NCBI RefSeq assembly: GCF_008923725.1
Contig: NZ_WBPF01000019.1
Location: forward strand, 124,001-188,000
DNA length: 64,000 nucleotides
Source: Bacillus sp. CH140a_4T
GTDB taxonomy: Bacteria; Bacillota; Bacilli; Bacillales; Bacillaceae_G
Direction: 5' to 3'
The position numbers and the translations under genes were made by a program. Positions 51,792-61,312 of this stretch are shown one piece after another. The notes beneath the pieces were generated by a model, which was not told the DNA's origin, searched no databases, and saw only the letters and a list, made by a program, of their open reading frames with translations. Numbering within the stretch: position 1 is the stretch's first letter; each line of letters opens with the position of its first letter.

Positions 51792-53395
51792 CACAATTCG
51801 CCTCTCTCTTTTGGTAATGCAATAATAAATAATGCACCACCTAAATCCCCTTTTTCGATTGCGATACTTCCATTTAAATCTTCCACTAACTCTTTCACCT
51901 TTGCTAATCCATATCCTCGCTTCCCACCTTCTTTCGTCGAGAAGCCTTTATAGAATATGCTAGTAATGACTTCATCATGAATCCCTTGTCCTGAATCTTC
52001 CACTTCAATTACTATTTCTTCTCCCATATCAGTTACAAACATTCTTACCTTCTTATCATTCTCTTCATTTCCTTCAATCGCTTCAAATGCATTCGTAATT
52101 AAATTTCCTAAAATAGAAACGACATAATTACTCTCAATGTGCGGGCTTAATTTGTCTAAGCTACTTTCTCGATCTAGCACAAAATCAATCTTCAACTCTC
52201 TTGCTCTATTATAGAATCCAATTAAAATTCCACCTAACCACGGATTTTGAATTCGCTTCATAATAAATTGAACAAAATCTTGATATACCGCTGTTTCTTT
52301 ATGAATAAGCTCTAAAGCGTCTTCATATGATTCTAACTGGATAAGACCTGAAAGCGTATACAATAAGTTGTTATATTCATGCGTTTGCGCTCGTAATGCC
52401 TCTGTATATTGCTTCGTTTGAGATAATTCTGCTGTTAACTGATCCATTTCAGATTTCAAACGTAAGCTCGATACAACTCCAGTTACTTTATTCTTTACTT
52501 TAATAGGTAGACGGTTTGCAATAACAGCCTGCCCTTTTATATTTAATTGACGATCAAACTGCTCTTCACCAGTTTGAAATATATCTAATATCGTCGAATT
52601 AGGAATTACATTTAAAATAAATTCTCCAATAATATTTCGTTGTTCATCTAGCGAAAGAATATCATAAGCTGCTTGATTGACTAAACTAATCATACCATTT
52701 TGATCAATAACAATAATCCCTTCACGTACAGATTGAATCACTGTACTATGTTCTTCATATAAAGATGAAATTTCTTCTGGCTCCATCCCAAACATCATTC
52801 TTTTTATACTTCTCGCTAAATATATAGAACCCATTACCCCCATTAAAAGACCTATTATTGTAATCCAAAATACACGCTTTCCATACACTTCTATCGCTCC
52901 ATGAATATCATCCATTGAAAATCCAACAGACACCACGCCTATAATTTCATTTTCCTGATTACGGATTGGAACTTTGCCGCGTAATGAAGGTCCTAATGAT
53001 CCAGTTGCTTTCGAAACATAAGATTTTCCTTCTAATAGAACTCCTTTGTTATCTCCACCAACCATTATTTCTCCTATTTTATCTCGCTTAGGATGTGCAT
53101 ATCGAATCCCCTCTTTGTTTCCAACTACAATAAAATCAGCATCTGTATCAATTCGAATTTTTTCTGCAATTGGCTGAATGATAGAAGCTGGGTTTTCTTT
53201 TTGAAAAGCTTCCTTTATTTCAGGTATAGCAGCAACTGTTTTCGCAACATGCAAAGCACGTTTCCCAATTTGCTCTTCTACCGTTTCAGACAATATGTAA
53301 TAAAACAAATAACTTGTTAACAGAAGTACAACTAAAATAAGGGTACTAATTGTTAATGTAATTCTCGGTTGTAGTTTTAATTTTTTAAATTTCAA
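51791..53395 (-). CDS. citS: CitS-type sensor histidine kinase
   Basis: 534 residues from TTG 53395, the start best spaced from AGGGGA; ATG 53401 touches that site and is less likely. Helix 1 ~14-36, extracytoplasmic PAS/sCache sensor (about 38-170; DADFIVVGNKEGIRYAHP, then GSLGPSLRGKVPI), helix 2 ~172-192, a cytoplasmic PAS (about 210-320; IIVIDQNGMISLVNQAA), His339 in QTHEYNNLLYTLSGLIQL, and an ATPase domain with NLITNAFEAIEG, DSGQGIHDEVIT and GYGLAKVKEL. The Ser/Arg residues of the sensor fold suit a citrate or dicarboxylate ligand. It forms an operon with citT, and a chemoreceptor gene lies upstream, as in the malate module. Confidence 0.9.
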   Translation of the reverse strand: MKFKKLKLQPRITLTISTLILVVLLLTSYLFYYILSETVEEQIGKRALHVAKTVAAIPEIKEAFQKENPASIIQPIAEKIRIDTDADFIVVGNKEGIRYAHPKRDKIGEIMVGGDNKGVLLEGKSYVSKATGSLGPSLRGKVPIRNQENEIIGVVSVGFSMDDIHGAIEVYGKRVFWITIIGLLMGVMGSIYLARSIKRMMFGMEPEEISSLYEEHSTVIQSVREGIIVIDQNGMISLVNQAAYDILSLDEQRNIIGEFILNVIPNSTILDIFQTGEEQFDRQLNIKGQAVIANRLPIKVKNKVTGVVSSLRLKSEMDQLTAELSQTKQYTEALRAQTHEYNNLLYTLSGLIQLESYEDALELIHKETAVYQDFVQFIMKRIQNPWLGGILIGFYNRARELKIDFVLDRESSLDKLSPHIESNYVVSILGNLITNAFEAIEGNEENDKKVRMFVTDMGEEIVIEVEDSGQGIHDEVITSIFYKGFSTKEGGKRGYGLAKVKELVEDLNGSIAIEKGDLGGALFIIALPKERGEL

Positions 53396-53503
53396 AACCA
53401 TTCCCCTAACATGATTAAAGATAGAATTTAACGAAAATACAGTCTTTTATATTTACACCTAATCATAACACGGTTACTCTATATTTCTTTCTTTTTCTCT
53501 TCA

Positions 53504-53542
53504 TAAAAAAAGAAACGAAGTACAATTACTACCTCGTTTCTT
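53504..53542 (-). terminator. Terminator of the second chemoreceptor gene
   Basis: AAGAAACGAAG (53510-53520) and CTCGTTTCTT (53533-53542), T run on the reverse strand. Confidence 0.75.
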
Positions 53543-53553
53543 AACATTTGTTA

Positions 53554-55530
53554 TTACACTTTAAACTTTCCAATCATCTCTTGTAATTCTTCTGCCATTT
53601 GCGATAAATGAACTGCTGCTGCATTAATTTCATCTACTGAAGCTAATTGTTCTTCTGAAGAACCAGCAATATTTTGAACGCTTGCTGCATTTTCTTCAAT
53701 CGTAGCTGCAATTTCATTAATAGATGCACTAACTTGTTTTGCATCTACTGTCATTTGTTTCGCTACTTCTACCATACTATCAATTTGTACAACTGTATCA
53801 TCTGTAGACTTCAATATTTCAGCAAAGCTTTGCTTCGTTTCATTTGCAACTACAAGCCCCGATTGTACTTCTGTTCCAACTTGCTTCATAGAACTTACCG
53901 TTTCTTTTATGTCAAATTGTATCTCTTTTACTAGTTTTCCAATTTCCGTAGAAGACTGTCCTGATTGTTCTGCTAACTTTCGCACCTCATCTGCTACAAT
54001 TGCAAATCCTCTTCCTTGCTCTCCCGCTCTCGCAGCCTCAATTGCAGCATTTAATGCTAATAAATTTGTCTGCTCTGCAATATGTTGAATTACCTCAAGG
54101 ATTGCTCCAATTTGTTTCGACTTATCATCTAGCAAAACAATAACTTTATCTGATTGTGAAACAGACTCATGGATTAATTGCATTTGATTCACCGTTTGTT
54201 CAACTAACTTCCCACCATCTTCAGCCTTTTTCTTCGTATACATAGATGCTGTGGACACTAATGAAGAACTGTCTGCCACACGTTGAATTCCTTCTGTAAC
54301 TTCTTCTAATAATGTTGCGCCTTCTTCGACTTCTTTCGTTTGTATTTCCGCTCCACTCGACACTTGCTCTATCGCTTGTGTAATTTGTTCCGTTGCTTCA
54401 CTCGTCTGCTTCATACTAGCTGTTAATTCTTCTGAAGATGCCGCTACATGACCTGCCGAAGTATTTATATTGGAAATGACATGCTGTAATGATGCTGCCA
54501 TCTCGTTAAAGCTTTCTCCTAGCTGTCCAATTTCATCTTTAGAATGAACTGCAATAGATTCTGTTAAATCGCCTTCACTAATCTTTTTCGATGATATAAC
54601 AAGTTGTTTTAACGGATTAATAATAGAGGCAATGATGAAGTAAATTAAAATCCCGCCAATTATTAATGAAATACCAATAACAGTTATCGTTTTATAGAAA
54701 ATAGGTTCAGCTGCTTCAATAATTTCTTTTGAAGGCATAACTCCTGCTATTTTCCATCCCGTTTTCTTATTCGTTTTAAAAGTAATATTACGGTCTTCAC
54801 CCTCTAATGAATAATGAAAATCACCAGATTCCTGTTTATAAAATACCTTACTAAGTTTCTCTTCTAATTTCTCTCCTGGCTTCATTTTTGGATGTGCTAC
54901 TACATTTTTATCTTGATCAAATATTGCTACATACCCTTCCTTACCGATATTAACCATCTTGGAAGTAGTAACAATATCATTAATTATTAAGTCAATCCCA
55001 AGAACGCCACTTTTATCCTCATTTTGTTTCGCTAGTGTAATAACAATATTCCCTGTCGTCTGTGACTTATATGGAGCAGTTACAATTACCTCTCCGCTTT
55101 TCTTCACTGCTTCTTTATACCAATCTCTTTCTGTAGGATTATATCCGTCTGGCATCTGAATAGCTGGTGATTGAATAAACTGTCCATTACTAGATCCTGT
55201 ATAGATTGCTTCCATTTCTGGATGTAATTTGTTGTATTCTTCTAGTTTATTTTGGATGTTTTGAATTTGGTCTGCTTGGTAACTTGAGTGTGTGAATAAT
55301 TTCGTAAAATAAGTTGCATCTACTTTTTTACTATCCAATTCCTTGTTAATTACATTATCCAAAATTTTTATATTATCTTTCGCCGAGTTTACAATCGTTT
55401 CATTAAAATTCGTCTTGGCCTGCTGATAAGACGTCAAACCAATTACAATACTTGGAAGAATTAAAATAATGATAAATGATACAAGTAACTTTGTTTTTAA
55501 ACTACTACTCCTTAATTTCCCTTGAAACAT
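53554..55530 (-). CDS. Methyl-accepting chemotaxis protein with dCache sensor (citrate module)
   Basis: 658 residues from ATG 55530 (GGAGGGG upstream); the longer frame to 55641 is unsupported. Same plan as the receptor at 40104: helix ~13-35, dCache domain ~40-280 with [19 protein letters not shown] and [12 protein letters not shown], helix ~283-306, HAMP, signalling coiled coil with [20 protein letters not shown] and QEMIGKFKV end. The two receptors align end to end and differ mostly in the sensor half. Placed just upstream of citS but terminated separately. The ligand may be citrate or another carboxylate; unproven. Confidence 0.93.
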   Translation of the reverse strand: MFQGKLRSSSLKTKLLVSFIIILILPSIVIGLTSYQQAKTNFNETIVNSAKDNIKILDNVINKELDSKKVDATYFTKLFTHSSYQADQIQNIQNKLEEYNKLHPEMEAIYTGSSNGQFIQSPAIQMPDGYNPTERDWYKEAVKKSGEVIVTAPYKSQTTGNIVITLAKQNEDKSGVLGIDLIINDIVTTSKMVNIGKEGYVAIFDQDKNVVAHPKMKPGEKLEEKLSKVFYKQESGDFHYSLEGEDRNITFKTNKKTGWKIAGVMPSKEIIEAAEPIFYKTITVIGISLIIGGILIYFIIASIINPLKQLVISSKKISEGDLTESIAVHSKDEIGQLGESFNEMAASLQHVISNINTSAGHVAASSEELTASMKQTSEATEQITQAIEQVSSGAEIQTKEVEEGATLLEEVTEGIQRVADSSSLVSTASMYTKKKAEDGGKLVEQTVNQMQLIHESVSQSDKVIVLLDDKSKQIGAILEVIQHIAEQTNLLALNAAIEAARAGEQGRGFAIVADEVRKLAEQSGQSSTEIGKLVKEIQFDIKETVSSMKQVGTEVQSGLVVANETKQSFAEILKSTDDTVVQIDSMVEVAKQMTVDAKQVSASINEIAATIEENAASVQNIAGSSEEQLASVDEINAAAVHLSQMAEELQEMIGKFKV

Positions 55531-55722
55531 ATTTCTACCCCTCCATACCGTTTTAAATGTAATTGTTTTACATTTAATTTCTTTATATAAATCATACGAT
55601 TCAAATGTATCAACTCTTTCTCTATTGAAGAGTTGATACATACCTTTTTCATTCTATATAAATTAAATAATTAAAACAATATATAAAAATGTATATTATT
55701 CGAAATATTATAATTCACAGAA

Positions 55723-55753
55723 GAACCTCTAGTATCTTACTTACTAGAGGTTC
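55723..55753 (-). terminator. Terminator of the flotillin operon
   Basis: GAACCTCTAGTA (55723-55734) and TACTAGAGGTTC (55742-55753), 7-nt loop; short T stretch on the reverse strand. Confidence 0.7.
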
Positions 55754-55764
55754 CTCCCACTTTA

Positions 55765-57339
55765 CTACTCTTTATCTTTTTCTACTTCTTTTTTCGCATC
55801 TTCTACTACAGATACAACAGGTTTATCGTTTGATAATTGTTGTATCGCTCCTTTTCCTGCAAATCCTTCTAATAACTCTTTTAAATCAATGCCAGAAGAA
55901 GCTTTTAATGTTTCTTGCATCGTTGCCATTAAATCAGTCGCATAACCTGCAACTTTTCCGGCACCGCTATTTTTACCACCGCCGCCTGTATCGACAACTG
56001 TAATTTTATCAATGTTGCTAAGTGGGCTTGCAACTTCCTTCGCATAACTTGGAAGCATGTTAAGAACCATATCCATAATTGCCGCTTGGCCATATAATTC
56101 AAATGCCTCTGCAATTTTTTGTTTCGCTTCTGCTTCTGCTAAACCTTTTAACCTAATAACATCTGCTTCCGCTGTACCTTGTGCTTTTTGTACTTCTGCT
56201 TTTGCTTGACCTTGCGCTTTTTCAATTTCCGCCTTCGCTAAACCTTCTACACGTACTTCTTCCGCACGAGCTCTCGCTTCAGCTTCAATCTTATATTGAT
56301 CCGCATCTGCTTTTTTAATTTGTTTTACTTTTTCTGCTTCCGCTGATTGCTCAACAGCATAGCGATCTGCATCTGCTTTTTTCTTTACTTCTGCATCATA
56401 TTGCTTCTCACGACGCGCAATCTCTTTTTCTTCTAATTCAATTTGTTTCTCACGCTCAATGATTTTAACGCGCATTTGCTCTTCTGTAACACCTTGTTGC
56501 GCTTTTGCTTGTTGTAATTCATAGGAAAGATCTGCATCTGCGCGAGCTTGTTCTTGGTCTCTCTTATAAGATTGTACTTTTAACTCTTTATGTTTTTCAG
56601 CTTCAGCGATTTGTGCATCACGTTGATACTCAGCTTCTTTCGCTTCTTTCTCAGCACGAGCTTTTTCAATTCGCGCCTCTTTTTCACGCTCTGCATTTGC
56701 AACTGTTGCATCACGCTTAACCATCGCAATTTGTGGCTGACCAAGTGCATCTAAGTAACCGTTCTTATCCATGATTTCTTTAATTGTAAAGGAAACGATG
56801 CGAAGTCCCATCTTCTTTAAATCTGTAGAAGCTACTTCATGTACCTTTTGAGCGAATTGCTCTCTATTACTATAGGCATCTTCTACTGTCATAGAAGATA
56901 AAATAGCACGTAGATGACCTTCTAAAACTTCTTTTGCTTCTATTTTCAACTCTTCTGTTTCTTTTCCTAAATATTGTTCAGCTGCTGTAGAAACTTCTTC
57001 AATGGTAGATCCTACTTTAATAATAGAAACACCATTTACTGTAATCGGTACACCTTGTTTCGTATACGTATCACGTGTTCCCACTTCTAATTTGTAGTTT
57101 AATAGACTTAAAGGCTCTGCTCTTTGCATAATCGGAACTACGAAAGTACCGCCACCACGAATAATCTTAATCTTCTTTCCATCATCAGTGGTAACTACAT
57201 TTTTCCCGCCACCAAGCCAGTTTCCAGTAACAATTAATGCTTCATCTGGTCCAACTGTTCGATACTTTGTAATGAATACTAAAATGAGTAGAATTAAAAT
57301 TGCGAGTAATACTCCACCGATAATTAATGGAATCGTCAT
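55765..57339 (-). CDS. floT: Flotillin-like protein (FloT/YuaG)
   Basis: 524-residue membrane-raft organiser. N-terminal hydrophobic hairpin/anchor (about 2-24, PLIIGGVLLAILILLILVF), SPFH/PHB domain (about 30-190; EALIVTGNWLGGGKNVV), then a long flotillin coiled coil very rich in Glu/Ala/Lys (about 205-400; repeated EARIEKARAEKEAKEAEYQ-type segments). The C-terminus has a glycine stretch TGGGGKNSGAG and IDLKELLEGF. Slightly longer than B. subtilis FloT (509). It gathers signalling and secretion proteins in lipid microdomains. It forms an operon behind the NfeD gene with 12 nt between; start ATG 57339 has AAGGGGG. Confidence 0.93.
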   Translation of the reverse strand: MTIPLIIGGVLLAILILLILVFITKYRTVGPDEALIVTGNWLGGGKNVVTTDDGKKIKIIRGGGTFVVPIMQRAEPLSLLNYKLEVGTRDTYTKQGVPITVNGVSIIKVGSTIEEVSTAAEQYLGKETEELKIEAKEVLEGHLRAILSSMTVEDAYSNREQFAQKVHEVASTDLKKMGLRIVSFTIKEIMDKNGYLDALGQPQIAMVKRDATVANAEREKEARIEKARAEKEAKEAEYQRDAQIAEAEKHKELKVQSYKRDQEQARADADLSYELQQAKAQQGVTEEQMRVKIIEREKQIELEEKEIARREKQYDAEVKKKADADRYAVEQSAEAEKVKQIKKADADQYKIEAEARARAEEVRVEGLAKAEIEKAQGQAKAEVQKAQGTAEADVIRLKGLAEAEAKQKIAEAFELYGQAAIMDMVLNMLPSYAKEVASPLSNIDKITVVDTGGGGKNSGAGKVAGYATDLMATMQETLKASSGIDLKELLEGFAGKGAIQQLSNDKPVVSVVEDAKKEVEKDKE

Positions 57340-57351
57340 GTAAATTCCCCC

Positions 57352-57900
57352 TTATAATTTTGGTTTCTTTAAAGAATAAGCGATGTTCTGTACAAGTAAA
57401 ACACCATCTTGGACTCCCTCGATAATAACTTCCGTTCCTTGTGAAATATCTTTCTTTCCAACTGTTTTAGCTAGGATTGCATTGTTTCCAAATTGGGAGG
57501 AAATTAATACTTCACCAAACCCTTCTATAGGAATAGCCGTAATGACCTCTCCCTTACAACCAATGAATTCATCCATACGCTGCACAGTGTTTTGTTCTGC
57601 TTCTGCAATCGGCTTTAAAATTAATATTTTCATTATGAAAACACCAATAAAGGATATAGCAAATGCAGCCCCAAAAATAAGAATGCTATTAAAGGAAAAT
57701 AAATATTCTCCTATATAACTAAGTCCACATAACATGGCGAAAAAACTAAGTAATAAAGTAACAACGGATACCGATCCGCCTCCAAAACTAAATATGGATT
57801 CAAATATATCTCCAAAAAAGATATAAATAACAGTGAGTATAGTAGCAATAATAAATCCGTATAAATAAATTGTTTCAAGTGGATAACCAAACAAAGCCAT
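57352..57900 (-). CDS. NfeD-family membrane protein (YuaF-like)
   Basis: 182-residue partner of flotillin. Three membrane helices at about 12-30, 42-62 and 70-97, then a soluble OB-fold (about 105-180) with RMDEFIGCKGEVITAIPIEGFGEVLIS and KKDISQGTEVIIEGVQDGVLLVQNI, the NfeD beta-barrel signature. No protease domain, so it is the short NfeD1b-type protein as in B. subtilis yuaF-floT. AGGGGG precedes ATG 57900. First gene of the operon. The 246-bp upstream gap holds its promoter region plus the collagenase terminators. Confidence 0.9.
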   Translation of the reverse strand: MALFGYPLETIYLYGFIIATILTVIYIFFGDIFESIFSFGGGSVSVVTLLLSFFAMLCGLSYIGEYLFSFNSILIFGAAFAISFIGVFIMKILILKPIAEAEQNTVQRMDEFIGCKGEVITAIPIEGFGEVLISSQFGNNAILAKTVGKKDISQGTEVIIEGVQDGVLLVQNIAYSLKKPKL

Positions 57901-58024
57901 TTCTTATCCCCCTCTCTTAAACAATTCCTTTTTTGTTATGTTTATGCCCCACCTCTTTCAAAGATTATAGTTCTTAATTTTCAGTTATTTACCCTTTAAA
58001 GAAAAGCCTGTAAGACAGGCCCCT

Positions 58025-58064
58025 AAAAAAGAACAGGAGAAACCTATTGTGACAGGCTCCTCCT
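58025..58064 (-). terminator. Terminator of colA
   Basis: AGGAGAAACCT (58035-58045) and AGGCTCCTCCT (58054-58064) pair with two G:U pairs, 8-nt loop, then six T on the reverse strand. A second hairpin GCCTGT/ACAGGC with TTTT (58006-58020) follows as a back-up. Confidence 0.75.
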
Positions 58065-58146
58065 AGTAAATAACCGATATATTATATATCTATATAATAT
58101 ACTATTTTCCACAAAAAGTAAAGTTAAACATACATTGGAAAAGCAC

Positions 58147-61044
58147 TTATTTTACTGATAATTCGTACGTTCCATCGCCATTATCATATTTATATACATA
58201 CAAATAATACTTACCTGGTTTTGCATTAAATTTTGCCTCTATATGATTTCCATTAGCTTGACCGTAAGCGGCATAATTTTGCATATCTGATTCATGGTGA
58301 AGCACCCATGTCATCCCGATTCCATACTCATTTAAAACGGAAATATCGATATTTTTCGTTGATGCTACATTAAATGTATAAACATCGGTGTGATCTCCGC
58401 CGATAAGGCTACCTTTTATAGTAGTGTTTAGCCCAATACGATTCGCTTCCTCTGGACGATTATTTGGTTCTAATTCTGTTAAACTTCCATCTTTAATCGT
58501 AACAGTGGTTTCGTTTCTGCTCTCTTTACCTTTATCATCTTTTACTCTTAACGCTACTTTATAAATTCCTTCTCTTTCATATGCATGTATTGGATTAACT
58601 TCTGCACTTGTGCTGCCATCTCCAAATTCCCATAAATAAGAAACAATTTTTCCATCTTCATCATTTGAGCCATCACTTTTAAATTGAATTCCTTCTTTTA
58701 CAAGCCCATTATAAGGTCCATTTATCTTAACCGTTGGAGCTTTATTTTCTCCATCATCTTTTGCGATACCGTGGAAGACTACATCATATTCAAATTCATT
58801 TGAACTATTCACACGATAATTGACGAAGTATGCTGTAACAGTTTTGTAGCCACTCCATTCTTTTTGCGCCAGTTCTTCTATTGCTTCATTTACTCGTTTA
58901 CTCATTTCATTCCAGTCTTCTGATTCACCTTTTGTTACACTACCTGTAAATGTGCCTTCTAATGTAAATGTATTAAAGAATTGGGAGCTATGTTTTGTCA
59001 TTTTTGCCTCTTTCATCGGCAACGTATCACGAATTTCTTTCTCTACTGCTGTTAAAGATTTTGGTGCATGTTCAGCTAAATAATCATCTGCTACTTCCGG
59101 TACATTATATTTATCTTGATTATCAATTAACTGTTGCATATACTCTTGATACTCTTTATTTAGTTTAGAATCTTTACTTAAATTCTCACGATAGGCATCA
59201 TAATTTTTCACGTCATTTGCACGAATTAAATCTTGAATTTTATCAAATGTTTCAAATTGATGTGTATATAAATAAGATTGCAATGCGAACGAGTAATTAT
59301 AGAAATCCCAAGAACCATATTTAGCAAATAATGTGCGCTCTGCTGTATAACGGCTTGCAGGATCAGATGATAATCCACTAATGATGCTCTTTCTCGGTAC
59401 TACATTATTTGTACGAGTAGATCCTGCGAAAAATTCTGCATTTCCTTCTTGGAACCAAGTTAATCTCTCATTTTGATACATATCTCCTCTTCCAAATAAA
59501 CCTGGCACTTCAAATCTACCTTGAAGATAATGAGTAAACTCATGACGGAACAGCTCTTCTAGACTATAAATACTTTGTTCTGGCGTACGCTCATATGTAA
59601 AGAATGTACCTGTTTCTTCTATATAAATGCCACCGTTGTTTGTTTCATATCCATACAGTTGTCTATTTAACTGGTACTCCTCTGGACTGTTATAAATCAC
59701 AATCGTTAATACATCATCTGCATTGCCTGGCTCTAACGCTTTGTCATTCCCAATTACACGATGATACTGTGCTTTTACTTCCTTTGCAGCCCAGTATAGT
59801 CTCTTAATTTTTTCTTCTGATACTTTATCTCCTGTTTTAAACACAATAGACCCATCGTCGAATGTATACGTTTTTGGTAAGTACTGTTCTTTTCCTTCCT
59901 TACGTATCGTCTCTAAATCTACCGTATTACCGCTATAATCTTTTCCGTTATAATTTGTCGTAATTTGTTCTACTGCAACAAAATACGGCTCACTTAAACG
60001 CGGATACATATGCATTGCTTGTGTAACAACCTCTAAACCTTTATTTGGATTACTATGAAACTTACCTAAACGACTAGCAAAATAAATTCCATTATTAACG
60101 AGCCACTTATTTTCTGGTGTTACTTCATTTAAAAGAGCAATACGATTTATTTCATTAATAAATCCATCTATTTTCCCGTACCACATTGTATCTTTTGCCT
60201 CTTTACGAGTTTCAAATAAATAAGATTGCATATCATAATCAATACCTTGCATCATATCGTATACAGCTTGTCCTTTCATACGATCGTCTACATACGTATG
60301 AAGATTATCATTGTATTGTTTTAAAATATTCGATGCGTATTGAACCGTTTCCACATCACTTGAAGCATTACTAATTAATTTACCGTATGCAGATATGACT
60401 GCATCTTGCTCATATGTACCAAGCTTAAAGTTTGGATTGGTTGCAATTGCTTTTAAAGCAGGTAAACATTTATCCTGGAAGCTTCTCTCATTTAAATCAC
60501 TTAATTCATTATTGTAAAATGCGAGATAAAAAGCTGAACGTAACACTTCCGTAAACGTTTGAATTCCTTTTGAATCATCTTTCGTAAACGTACTACCTCG
60601 GTGAGCTAATTCATCTATAACCGCTTGCATTTTCCCTTTGTCTTTATAAAAAGCCTTTGCATCTTCATTGAACTGGAATAAGTCTGTAATTTGATTCCAT
60701 TTAATACTTCCTAGCGTTTCAACCAATTCTTGATTATTCATTTTGTTTAAATCAGCCATTGAATAGCTTTCTTTAATTTGCTTTACTTCTGAGCTCTTCA
60801 TAATAGATGCTGGTCTCTGTGAAAAGTCTCCTACTTTTAACCGTTCTTTAAACGATAATGTCTCCTCTGCTTTAGAAACGTGCCCAATCTCATCTACTGG
60901 CTTTTCGATTCCAACCGGTTTCGAATGCAATACATTATATGGTACCTTTTCTTCTGCTGATACATGAGTTTGAATTGCCCCCAGTGATAGAGCCATTGTA
61001 CTAATACTAAGCATTACTTTATTAATTGTTGATTTCTTGTTCAT
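58147..61044 (-). CDS. colA: Secreted microbial collagenase (M9 family, ColA type)
   Basis: 965-residue exported zinc metalloprotease. Signal peptide 1-30 (…IQTHVSA). Activator/N-terminal M9 domain ~75-400, catalytic domain with HEFTH (His501, Glu502, His505) and the downstream ligand Glu in WFQEGNAEFFAG (about 530). Then a helper region, one PKD domain (about 765-850; DEDGKIVSYLWEFGDGSTSAE) and one C-terminal pre-peptidase (PPC) collagen-binding domain (about 855-965; DVYTFNVASTKNIDISV). The single PKD plus single PPC matches ColA proteins of the B. cereus group. AGGGGGCAAGG precedes ATG 61044. A PlcR-like box lies ~70 bp upstream, so quorum-controlled secretion with other virulence enzymes is likely. 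Confidence 0.95.
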   Translation of the reverse strand: MNKKSTINKVMLSISTMALSLGAIQTHVSAEEKVPYNVLHSKPVGIEKPVDEIGHVSKAEETLSFKERLKVGDFSQRPASIMKSSEVKQIKESYSMADLNKMNNQELVETLGSIKWNQITDLFQFNEDAKAFYKDKGKMQAVIDELAHRGSTFTKDDSKGIQTFTEVLRSAFYLAFYNNELSDLNERSFQDKCLPALKAIATNPNFKLGTYEQDAVISAYGKLISNASSDVETVQYASNILKQYNDNLHTYVDDRMKGQAVYDMMQGIDYDMQSYLFETRKEAKDTMWYGKIDGFINEINRIALLNEVTPENKWLVNNGIYFASRLGKFHSNPNKGLEVVTQAMHMYPRLSEPYFVAVEQITTNYNGKDYSGNTVDLETIRKEGKEQYLPKTYTFDDGSIVFKTGDKVSEEKIKRLYWAAKEVKAQYHRVIGNDKALEPGNADDVLTIVIYNSPEEYQLNRQLYGYETNNGGIYIEETGTFFTYERTPEQSIYSLEELFRHEFTHYLQGRFEVPGLFGRGDMYQNERLTWFQEGNAEFFAGSTRTNNVVPRKSIISGLSSDPASRYTAERTLFAKYGSWDFYNYSFALQSYLYTHQFETFDKIQDLIRANDVKNYDAYRENLSKDSKLNKEYQEYMQQLIDNQDKYNVPEVADDYLAEHAPKSLTAVEKEIRDTLPMKEAKMTKHSSQFFNTFTLEGTFTGSVTKGESEDWNEMSKRVNEAIEELAQKEWSGYKTVTAYFVNYRVNSSNEFEYDVVFHGIAKDDGENKAPTVKINGPYNGLVKEGIQFKSDGSNDEDGKIVSYLWEFGDGSTSAEVNPIHAYEREGIYKVALRVKDDKGKESRNETTVTIKDGSLTELEPNNRPEEANRIGLNTTIKGSLIGGDHTDVYTFNVASTKNIDISVLNEYGIGMTWVLHHESDMQNYAAYGQANGNHIEAKFNAKPGKYYLYVYKYDNGDGTYELSVK

Positions 61045-61110
61045 ATCCTTGCCCCCTATTCAAATATTCCATTCACGAATTTAACATAAAATCTAGATGT
61101 AACAATGTAA

Positions 61111-61126
61111 AATGCAATATTTCATA
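61111..61126 (-). promoter_or_regulatory. PlcR-like box upstream of colA
   Basis: Gene-strand TATGAAATATTGCATT fits TATGNANNNNTNCATA with one mismatch at the last base, the same deviation as the box near nprR. Confidence 0.55.
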
Positions 61127-61243
61127 TTATTTCTTCTTACATTTTGTACATATCGTGAACAACCTTCCCTTTATCTAACCTCCAATAGTTATGAATCTAT
61201 AGCGATTAAACAGTCATTTCACACGTATCAAAAAGAGAATTTT

Positions 61244-61272
61244 TTGACAATTAAACCTTTAATTGTTATGAT
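61244..61272 (+). promoter_or_regulatory. Sigma-A promoter of the BCCT transporter gene
   Basis: Consensus TTGACA (61244-61249), 17-bp spacer, TATGAT (61267-61272), 40 bp before the ATG. Confidence 0.75.
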
Positions 61273-61312
61273 TAATATAATTGTTAACTTTATTAAACAA
61301 AGGTGGGATTCT

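Noticed and set aside
55533-55641. 37-residue N-terminal extension of the second chemoreceptor
   Set aside because: No ribosome-binding site and no match to the paralogue; the good start is 55530.
61112-61312. N-terminal 67-codon extension of the BCCT transporter
   Set aside because: It spans the -35/-10 promoter and lacks a ribosome-binding site; ATG 61313 has a strong one.
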